From Clostridia bacterium (GTDB lineage Bacteria; Bacillota; Clostridia; Oscillospirales; Acutalibacteraceae): a stretch of DNA of 39,145 nt. Within the stretch, counting starts at the first letter, position 1. Each line of letters opens with the position of its first letter. The notes beneath the pieces are model-generated. The model made no database searches and was not told where the DNA came from. It saw only the letters and a list, made by a program, of their open reading frames with translations. The stretch covers positions 1-39,145 of the forward strand of contig JAFQON010000020.1 of the NCBI GenBank assembly GCA_017403185.1. Direction: 5' to 3'. Below, in pieces: positions 33,573-39,145 of the stretch. The translations under genes were made by a program, and so were the position numbers.

Positions 33573-35509
33573 GCCGAGATATTGTAGCAGCGAACAATGC
33601 CTACCGCATTGTCTGCTGTGGGTGCGGGGCTCATGCCCTTGAAGTCGCCGTCAGTTGAGTTGGTTGAGCCGCAAACATAAAGCTTTGAGCCGTTTGCATA
33701 AACGGTTCTTGCGTTATCTGAGCTTGAGCCGCCGAAGTGATAAAGCTTTTCGGCTTTGCCGCCCTTTGACAGGGTGTAGATATATGAGTCAAAGTTGCCC
33801 TTGCCCATGCCCTGGAAATCTCTGTTGTTTGATGCAGAATAGCCTGAAACAGCATAGCCGTTTTCGATTCTTGTGATGTCGGTGATGAGGTCTGTCTCAA
33901 AGCCGATAAGAGGAGTTATCCATGCTGTTGAGCCGTCTGCCTTGAATTTGACAATGATACCGTCAAAGGTGCCTGCGGTGCCGCCGTTATAAATGCTCTT
34001 GAAGCTGCCTTTGTTGCCTTCCTTGGCGGAAACTGAGTATTGACCTGCAGCAACGCAGCCGCCGTCATCCGTGAATGTGATTGCAGACATATTTACAAGT
34101 CCGCTTTCATAAAGACTCTTTGCCCATACGGTTTTGCCGTCGGAGCTGATTTTTGTTATAACACCTGTTCTCTTGCCGTTGTTGGTGCCTTCAAGAGATG
34201 CAAAGTCACCGTCGGAATTGTTGTTTTCCATAACAGCAAAGATATCGCCCTTTGTGTTAACCGTGACATCCTTGACAGCGCAGTGGATTTTGCCGCCGAG
34301 GCTGTTTTTCCAGGAAATGTTGCCGTTTGAGTTGAACTTGTAAACAAAAGCCTTTGTTTTGTTTTCGTTAAGGCCTGAAAAGCTGCCGTCTACCGAGTTT
34401 GTTTTGCCGCCTGCAACAAAGCCGCCGTCAGAGGTTGCTTCAACTGCATAGAGCATATCCTGACCGCTGCCGCCGAGGATTTTTGTCCATTCCTGATCGC
34501 CGTTTTTGGAGTATTTTACGATAAGACCTTCAACCGTGTTTTCGCAAAGATACTGGTCAGGAGTTGCAACATCGCTTGCCATTGTGCTGCCGACAACAAT
34601 CAGGCTGCCGTCTGTGAGCTCTGTAACAGCGTCATATGAAACAAGGGCGTTGCCGTTGAGGGTTTTTGACCATTTCTGCTTGCCGTCCTCGTCGAATTTA
34701 ACAATAACGCCGCAGCTTCCGGTCTGGGAGGAGGTGATGCCTACTGCAACAGTGCCGCCATCGGATGTGCCGCAGTTATCAACAAGAACGGTGTGAGTGC
34801 CGTCGCTGAAGTTTGTAATCCAACCGTTTGAAAGAGCTGAAGGTGTTGAGTTGATGATAGTGCCAATGGGGGCGGCTGTCATGTGATCAGGCTTATAAAC
34901 GGAAGTGGTTGAGGGAGTGCGGTTTTTGGTTGTTGTGGGCTTCTTTGTGGGCTCCGTCTGAGGAGCCTGAGTGATTATCCTGGTGGTTGTTACGGGTTTA
35001 ACAACAACAACCTCGCCGTCAGGCTTGGTCTGAACGATAAGCCCTTCATCGCCGGCAACCTTTGAAAGCTCTTCGATTTCTTCGTCCGAAAGATTGCTCG
35101 GGTCCTTGATTGAAAGCTTGTTGAAGAGATCTTTGACTTCATCGTCTGATGCCTGCTGAGTGGGAATTTCTTCTTTTTTAATAACGGTATCGCCGTTTTC
35201 ATCCTTTTCAACGGTGAGACCCTCGTCTTTGGCAAGATTCTCAACCTTGTTAAGCTGCTCGGGAGTGAGAGTGCTCAGGTCGCCGTTGAAATTCTCGGGC
35301 ATATCGTCACCGAGAGCCTGCTCAACAAGGTCAACAAGCTCTGCCTGGCTGATGGTTACCTTTTCATAACCCGTGCCCGATTGCCATGAATCCTCTGGTG
35401 CAAGAGTGGTTGTTATATTGTCGTCTTTTCCGCCGCAGGCGGCAAGGCATGAAATAACTAAAACAAGACACATGAACAAGCTCAGTCTTGCAGTGAATTT
35501 GTTTTTCAT
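33569..35509 (-). CDS. Large lipoprotein with duplicated helical repeat and propeller domain
   Basis: 646-residue predicted lipoprotein: signal peptide with lipobox LAAC, lipidated C25. Residues about 50-170 hold two related 60-residue units, each a helix, a ...LT/SxEE(L/I)... helix, then DEGL-V beta strands (KDEGLTVEKDENGDTVIKK versus GDEGLIVQTKPDGEVVVVK). A Thr-rich linker (about 175-210) leads to a C-terminal propeller-like domain with repeated TDGSLIVVGS, SDGGFVAGGKT, DDGGCVAAGQY and YAVSGYSAS blades. Such DGG-x-V-x-G blades are seen in bacterial outer-surface proteins of unknown ligand. GGGGGA precedes the ATG. Family name is not assigned. Confidence 0.75.
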   Translation of the reverse strand: MKNKFTARLSLFMCLVLVISCLAACGGKDDNITTTLAPEDSWQSGTGYEKVTISQAELVDLVEQALGDDMPENFNGDLSTLTPEQLNKVENLAKDEGLTVEKDENGDTVIKKEEIPTQQASDDEVKDLFNKLSIKDPSNLSDEEIEELSKVAGDEGLIVQTKPDGEVVVVKPVTTTRIITQAPQTEPTKKPTTTKNRTPSTTSVYKPDHMTAAPIGTIINSTPSALSNGWITNFSDGTHTVLVDNCGTSDGGTVAVGITSSQTGSCGVIVKFDEDGKQKWSKTLNGNALVSYDAVTELTDGSLIVVGSTMASDVATPDQYLCENTVEGLIVKYSKNGDQEWTKILGGSGQDMLYAVEATSDGGFVAGGKTNSVDGSFSGLNENKTKAFVYKFNSNGNISWKNSLGGKIHCAVKDVTVNTKGDIFAVMENNNSDGDFASLEGTNNGKRTGVITKISSDGKTVWAKSLYESGLVNMSAITFTDDGGCVAAGQYSVSAKEGNKGSFKSIYNGGTAGTFDGIIVKFKADGSTAWITPLIGFETDLITDITRIENGYAVSGYSASNNRDFQGMGKGNFDSYIYTLSKGGKAEKLYHFGGSSSDNARTVYANGSKLYVCGSTNSTDGDFKGMSPAPTADNAVGIVRCYNISA

Positions 35510-35542
35510 ACAGGTAGTCCCCCTATAATATCAATTAAGATT

Positions 35543-35571
35543 ATATTATCATATTCTTTGTTTAAAATCAA
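35543..35571 (-). promoter_or_regulatory. Promoter for the large lipoprotein
   Basis: Minus-strand TTGATT (35571-35566), 17-base spacer, TAATAT (35548-35543), about 35 bases before the ATG at 35509. For nth on the other strand only TATAAT repeats (35640-35650) without a clear -35 are seen. Confidence 0.6.
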
Positions 35572-35671
35572 CAGTTTTTGCCCCTGCACGGTAAAAATTC
35601 ATATTTAATTTAAAATAAATCTTTAATTATGTCGGATTTTATAATATAATGTAGCTGAAGAGGTGATGCAC

Positions 35672-36310
35672 ATGACCGAAAAAGAAAGAGCATTGCTTGC
35701 AGTAGATGCGCTCAAGAAAAAATATCCCGATTCGTTATGCTCCCTGAACGCAGAAAATCCCCTGCAGCTGATTATCGCAACACGCCTTTCGGCACAATGC
35801 ACAGATGCAAGGGTTAATCTTGTTACGCCCGAATTGTTTGAAAAATATAAAACTGTTGAGGACTTTGCCTGTGCCGAGGTTGAGGATATCGAAAAAATCG
35901 TTCATTCCTGTGGCTTTTTCAGGGCAAAGGCAAGAGATATAATAGGTATGTGTCAAAAGATGCTCAGCGACTTCGGCGGCAAGGTGCCCGATAATATTGA
36001 AGACCTGACAAGCCTGCCTGGAGTCGGCAGAAAAACGGCAAACCTTATTATGGGCGATGTTTATGGCAAGCCTGCCGTTGTTGCGGATACGCACCTTATC
36101 AGAATTTCAAATTTGCTCGGTCTTGTTGCAACCAAGGACCCGCTGAAGGTTGAATTGAAGCTGCGTGAACTGCTGCCGCCCGAAGAAAGCAACGATTTTT
36201 GCCACCGCTGTGTGCTTCACGGCAGAGACACCTGTGTTTCGGGCAGGCCTAAATGCACCGAATGTGAAATGAGAGGCTTTTGCAGCCACGCCGCAGAATC
36301 AGAAAAATGA
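35672..36310 (+). CDS. nth: Endonuclease III (DNA glycosylase/AP lyase)
   Basis: Base-excision-repair enzyme removing oxidised pyrimidines. The 212-residue protein has the helix-hairpin-helix LPGVGRKTA (115-123) with catalytic K121, the catalytic aspartate D139 (VADTHLIR), and the 4Fe-4S cluster spacing C-x6-C-x2-C-x5-C at C188, C195, C198 and C204. The start at 35672 (MTEKERALL) is preferred because AGGTG lies six bases upstream; in-frame GTG and ATG codons just before it overlap this site. Its 3' end overlaps the small leftward gene by 12 bases. Confidence 0.96.
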   Translation: MTEKERALLAVDALKKKYPDSLCSLNAENPLQLIIATRLSAQCTDARVNLVTPELFEKYKTVEDFACAEVEDIEKIVHSCGFFRAKARDIIGMCQKMLSDFGGKVPDNIEDLTSLPGVGRKTANLIMGDVYGKPAVVADTHLIRISNLLGLVATKDPLKVELKLRELLPPEESNDFCHRCVLHGRDTCVSGRPKCTECEMRGFCSHAAESEK

Positions 36311-36592
36311 TGTGAGCAAAAAAATTGCTCCGCTTATCACAGCTCCGCCGCAGGCAGCCGCACTCATGCTCAGAGCAAGGCGTATTCTGTTTTTGCGAAG
36401 CCTTGCTGCGGGCGGCATACCCGCACTTTGTGCAATGATTGTTGCCCTTTCTCTCAGGTCGCCCTCGCTGACGGCGGAATATTCCGGCTTTATAAAAAAC
36501 AGGACTCTTTCGAAGTATTCGCATTGAGTCTGCGTTATTTCCACTACCTGTCTGTTGACACCCTTTATCAAGACGCTTTTCCCCTTTAACAA
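36299..36592 (-). CDS. Small conserved-looking protein with C-terminal membrane helix
   Basis: Up to 97 residues. The N-terminal part (SVLIKGVNRQVVEITQTQCEYFERVLFFIKPEY, cited in part) has the coherent composition of a real protein and recalls short Clostridial proteins that begin with a KGVNRQVIE-like motif. A basic stretch and a hydrophobic end (about 75-97, SMSAAACGGAVISGAIFLLTSFF) suggest a tail anchor. No ATG is available: TTG at 36592 or the TTG at 36571 (after AAAGGGG, nine bases) are the likely starts. It overlaps nth tail-to-tail. Real, but the start is uncertain and no function is known. Confidence 0.55.
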   Translation of the reverse strand: MLKGKSVLIKGVNRQVVEITQTQCEYFERVLFFIKPEYSAVSEGDLRERATIIAQSAGMPPAARLRKNRIRLALSMSAAACGGAVISGAIFLLTSFF

Positions 36593-36691
36593 TGAATTTC
36601 TATGTTATTTTTGGCAAAGAAGCAGGCTTTTATTCTTGAAAGAGCCGAAAGATAAATATACAATCTGTATAGCTGACTTTTCAACCAAAAA

Positions 36692-36767
36692 AGTGGAAAA
36701 CCGTGTGGAAAAGGTGCATAACTCACCGTAAAACCCCTTGTTTTTATTGGATTTCGGGCGTGGAAAA
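36692..36767 (+). other. Cluster of DnaA-box-like nonamers
   Basis: The 300-base gap before ogg holds TGTGGAAAA (36704-36712, one mismatch from TGTGGATAA) and AGTGGAAAA (36692), GGTGCATAA (36713) and CGTGGAAAA (36759), each with two mismatches. Three of them lie within 30 bases in the same orientation. Hairpins GGCAA-GTTTT-TTGCC and TTTTGT-C-ACAAAA follow nearer ogg. No gene or clear promoter is visible in the gap. Confidence 0.3.
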
Positions 36768-36892
36768 CTTTATTATTCCAAAAAGGAATATACAAAAGGT
36801 TGTGCAATCTTTACATTTTGTCACAAAAAGTCGCTGCAATTATGGCAAGTTTTTTGCCGTGCAGATTAAGATATTACAGCTTGGAGAATTTT

Positions 36893-37714
36893 ATGAAAAC
36901 AGAAAAATCAAATAAAAAAAGCATTATATCGGTAAAAAAATCCTGCTTTGATTTGGCTCTCACGCTTGATTGCGGGCAGGCATTCCGATGGGCGCCGACG
37001 GGCGAAAACGAGTGGCACGGCGTTGCTTATTCAAGACCGCTGACCCTCAGACAGACTGAGGATGAAATTATTTTTATCGGCACAAATGATGAGGATTTTG
37101 AAAACATATGGAAGCCTTATTTTGACCTTGAAAGAGATTATGAGATTCTCTGCAGGCGTTTTGAGGCTGACGGAAATCTGAAAAAAGCGGTTTCGGAGTG
37201 CTGCGGAATACGCCTTCTCAGGCAAGAGCCGTGGGAGGCACTTTGTTCATTCATCATATCCGCAAACAACAATATTCCCCGCATAAAAGGCATAATTGAC
37301 CGCCTTTGCCGCCTTCTCGGCGAGCATCTCGGCGGTGATGATTACGCTTTCCCGTCACCTGAAAAAATAATTGAGGCAGGCGTTGAAGGGCTTGCGCCCA
37401 TAAGAGCGGGCTTCAGGGCGAAATACATAGTCGATGCCGCCTGCAAGGTTGCAAGCGGCGAGGTTGATTTGAACAGTATTTTCAACATGACTCTTGATGA
37501 AGGCAGGGATGAACTTATAAAAATCAAGGGTGTCGGCGAAAAGGTGGCACAGTGTGCCTTGCTTTACGGCTTCGGCAAGGTTGATGCCTTCCCCGTGGAT
37601 GTATGGGTGAAACGCATTATGAGCGAGCTGTATCCCGAAGGCCTTCCCGAATGCACAAACGGTGTGCGGGGCATCGCTCAACAGTATCTTTTCCATTGGA
37701 GAAGAACCCGGTAA
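36893..37714 (+). CDS. ogg: 8-oxoguanine DNA glycosylase (OGG1-type)
   Basis: Bacterial OGG1-like base-excision glycosylase removing 8-oxoguanine opposite cytosine. The 273-residue protein has the N-terminal OGG fold (LTLDCGQAFRWAP), the segment EPWEALCSFIISANNNIPRIK, the helix-hairpin-helix IKGVGEKVAQCALL with catalytic lysine K217, and FPVDVWVKR with catalytic aspartate D236, ending in AQQYLFHW. The ATG at 36893 follows GGAG by six bases. The longer reading from 36800 lacks a site and family support. Together with nth it gives two oxidised-base glycosylases within 2 kb. Confidence 0.93.
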   Translation: MKTEKSNKKSIISVKKSCFDLALTLDCGQAFRWAPTGENEWHGVAYSRPLTLRQTEDEIIFIGTNDEDFENIWKPYFDLERDYEILCRRFEADGNLKKAVSECCGIRLLRQEPWEALCSFIISANNNIPRIKGIIDRLCRLLGEHLGGDDYAFPSPEKIIEAGVEGLAPIRAGFRAKYIVDAACKVASGEVDLNSIFNMTLDEGRDELIKIKGVGEKVAQCALLYGFGKVDAFPVDVWVKRIMSELYPEGLPECTNGVRGIAQQYLFHWRRTR

Positions 37715-37720
37715 TAAAAT

Positions 37721-37754
37721 CAAGGCAGGAACGGCATAAAGCGTTCCTGCCTTG
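37721..37754. terminator. Bidirectional terminator between ogg and the LRR gene
   Basis: Perfect 13-base stem CAAGGCAGGAACG / CGTTCCTGCCTTG with an eight-base loop. Rightward it runs into TATATTATTTTC, leftward into ATTTTATTACC, right at the ends of both genes. Confidence 0.88.
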
Positions 37755-37758
37755 TATA

Positions 37759-38850
37759 TTATTTTCTTTTTTTGATAAATATTATTACAAGAAGGATTAT
37801 TAAAATCAGAAGAAGAGCAAGTATGCCGCACAGGGCAAAGGCGGTAATCCTGTTATAATCAACTGAATTGTCAAAAGATGTGCTGTTCTGTGTAACGCTT
37901 TCTTCGCCGCCGCTGTCATAATCCTGTATTTCGTTATTCACAGGCTCGCAGGTTGTGGTCGGCTCGGGTTTCTCAATTACATAGTTGAAGTGAATGACAG
38001 CATTATCAAGGCTTTCATTTCCGCCGCCTATTACAACTCTGCTCCATTCCTCCTCACTGCCTGCATAGTAAACATCCGAAAGAGATTCGTTGTAATAGAA
38101 AGCGCCCGATTTGATTTCGCTTATGCTCGAGGGGAGGATAACGGATTTAAGGTTATAACATCCGCCGAATGCCATTTCATCTATAATTCCTACGCCGTCG
38201 CAAATCGTAACCCGTGATAAGCCTGACAACTGACTGAAAGCGCCGGCCGAAACGGTTGAAACGCTTCCGGGTATGGTTATTTCGTCTATGTTAGATGTGA
38301 AATAAAAGGCACTGCTGCCGATGTATGTTACGGTCTCGGGAATGCTCACAGGGGAAAGACCTGTGCAAAAGTAGAAGGAATTGTCACCGATATATTCCAG
38401 ACCATGGGGCAGATTTATTTGTGAAATGCTGTTACAGCAATAAAATGCGCCGGAGCCTATTTTCGTCAGGGTAGTTGGAAGTACGACTTCCTTGAGGCTG
38501 TCAGCAACATCGCCGTCGAAAAGGTCGTTGTTAGGGTCCTCAACATAGTTGGAAAACGCCCAGTCGCCTATACTTGTGACACCTTCGGAAATAACAACCT
38601 TTTTGATTTGGTCTCTGACATCGTTCCATGGTGAGAATGTCTGATACTCCGCACCCCATTTATCCATTTCGCCCGTGCCGCTGACGGTCAGCGTGCCTGT
38701 GTAGCTGTCAAATTCCCATGTCAGATTCTGACCGCAGGTGCCGTTTGTTGCCGCCTGAGCATTGAGAGCAGGGGTAAGAACGGACAGCGATACTGCGAAC
38801 ACCATAATCGCCGGGAAGATTGCGGTTAACTTTTCAAATAATCTTTTCAT
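37759..38850 (-). CDS. BspA-type leucine-rich-repeat surface protein
   Basis: 363-residue cell-surface protein. A signal peptide (cleavage near AQA, residue 33) is followed by the N-terminal motif WEFDSYTGTLTVSGTGEM that caps BspA-like proteins. About eight LRR_5 repeats follow (IKKVVISEGVTSIGDWAF, LKEVVLPTTLTKIGSGAF, LPHGLEYIGDNSF, IPETVTYIGSSAF, IPGSVSTVSAGAF, LPSSISEIKSGAF), and a final VYYAGSEEEWSRV repeat. The C-terminus has an acidic/Ser linker and one hydrophobic helix (about 338-358) ending KKRK, a membrane anchor rather than an LPxTG tail. Such proteins bind host or community ligands. AGGAGG lies eight bases before the ATG. Confidence 0.92.
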   Translation of the reverse strand: MKRLFEKLTAIFPAIMVFAVSLSVLTPALNAQAATNGTCGQNLTWEFDSYTGTLTVSGTGEMDKWGAEYQTFSPWNDVRDQIKKVVISEGVTSIGDWAFSNYVEDPNNDLFDGDVADSLKEVVLPTTLTKIGSGAFYCCNSISQINLPHGLEYIGDNSFYFCTGLSPVSIPETVTYIGSSAFYFTSNIDEITIPGSVSTVSAGAFSQLSGLSRVTICDGVGIIDEMAFGGCYNLKSVILPSSISEIKSGAFYYNESLSDVYYAGSEEEWSRVVIGGGNESLDNAVIHFNYVIEKPEPTTTCEPVNNEIQDYDSGGEESVTQNSTSFDNSVDYNRITAFALCGILALLLILIILLVIIFIKKRK

Positions 38851-39044
38851 GATTAAAACCTCCTGAATTTTGCGAAAGTATTTTTATACTTCGCCTATAA
38901 TAATAGATATGAAAAATCAAGAGACGGTTCACGAAAATTGTAATTTCAGTGCAATGTGCCGTGATTTGGTTAAAGTTATAATTATAAAGAAAAAGGTGTG
39001 TCTTTTGAACAGGTCCAGTAAAAACGGACAATGAAAAAAAAGAG

Positions 39045-39081
39045 CCTCCTATGGTAGAATTAAAGAAACTACCATAGGAGG
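39045..39081 (+). promoter_or_regulatory. Hairpin enclosing the transposase ribosome-binding site
   Basis: Perfect 13-base arms CCTCCTATGGTAG (39045-39057) and CTACCATAGGAGG (39069-39081) with an 11-base loop. The right arm contains the AGGAGG ribosome site of orfA, so in RNA that includes both arms the site is hidden. Confidence 0.7.
39052..39060 (+). promoter_or_regulatory. Possible extended -10 box of the IS promoter
   Basis: TGG-TAGAAT is an extended -10 match across the left hairpin arm and the loop. Transcription from it would begin near 39067, after the left arm. No strong -35 is seen at the usual distance. Confidence 0.35.
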
Positions 39082-39088
39082 TTTTGTT

Positions 39089-39145
39089 ATGCCCCGAAGC
39101 TATCGGCACATAAAAGATTATGAGAAAGAAATTCTTGAATTAAGA
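39089..39145 (+). CDS. IS3-family transposase OrfA, 5' end
   Basis: First 19 codons, MPRSYRHIKDYEKEILELR, open to the window edge. This N-terminus is typical of IS3/IS150-type OrfA proteins, which carry the helix-turn-helix part of the transposase and are extended by frameshifting into OrfB. AGGAGG lies seven bases before the ATG, inside the right arm of a hairpin. The remaining gene is outside the window. Confidence 0.8.
   Translation, partial: MPRSYRHIKDYEKEILELR

Larger units (their letters stand above)
39006..39145 (+). mobile_element. Left end of an IS3-family (IS150-like) insertion sequence
   Basis: The element starts with TGAACAGGTCCAG followed by AAAACGGACAATGAAA, which can be aligned with the left end of IS150 (TGTACTGCACCC, then TTGGACGATGAAA). 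It contains the first codons of an orfA-type transposase. The element runs beyond the window, so its right end and target duplication are not visible. It lies about 155 bases upstream of the leftward LRR gene; the intervening bases hold no gene. Confidence 0.75.

Overview
The window looks like a chromosomal segment of a low-to-mid-GC anaerobic Firmicute of class Clostridia, most likely a gut Oscillospirales/Ruminococcaceae-type genome. This is inferred from the ribosomal-operon order with a KOW-domain gene between map and infA, the Zn-ribbon forms of S4 and L36, strong AGGAGG ribosome sites, consensus sigma-A promoters, a BspA-type leucine-rich-repeat surface protein, DUF4234 and DUF1934 proteins, and a cytoplasmic GH78 rhamnosidase. 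The species cannot be fixed from the sequence alone.

Layout. (1) 1-6068: 3' end of the spc operon and the alpha operon, all rightward: rplO (partial)-secY-map-KOW protein-infA-rpmJ-rpsM-rpsK-rpsD-rpoA-rplQ, closed by a strong terminator. adk, often found between secY and map, is absent. (2) 6080-9480: a leftward RsiV-like lipoprotein and a rightward alpha-L-rhamnosidase share a divergent promoter region. A repeat-rich 0.3 kb spacer with two copies of one palindrome follows. (3) 9482-14372: leftward DUF4234 membrane protein, and a MarR regulator plus a heterodimeric ABC exporter with its own operator and promoter. (4) 14391-17863: leftward ddl-ywiB-argS unit carrying a MITE-like insert. (5) 17968-23447: rightward unknown gene-gyrB-gyrA. 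(6) 23521-29566: rightward mgsA-like gene, hisS-aspS behind an attenuator-like structure, then serC-serA. (7) 29564-35571: secreted or anchored proteins of unknown role around a rightward phosphoglucomutase unit. (8) 35672-37754: two base-excision-repair glycosylases, nth and ogg, separated by a small leftward gene and a spacer with DnaA-box-like repeats. (9) 37759-39145: leftward BspA-like LRR surface protein, then the left end of an IS3/IS150-type insertion sequence whose transposase ribosome site lies inside a perfect hairpin.

Functionally the window is mostly core information processing (translation, protein export, transcription, gyrase, aminoacyl-tRNA synthesis, base-excision repair), with serine biosynthesis, cell-wall precursor synthesis and sugar-phosphate metabolism. 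Envelope proteins and one drug-exporter locus are interspersed. Convergent gene pairs are repeatedly separated by short, near-perfect hairpins that probably terminate in both directions. No complete novel defence or biosynthetic system was recognised. The items most worth a second look are the attenuator before hisS, the substituted methylglyoxal synthase active site, the argS terminator that overlaps the marR promoter, the 9175-9467 palindrome-flanked element, and the IS hairpin.
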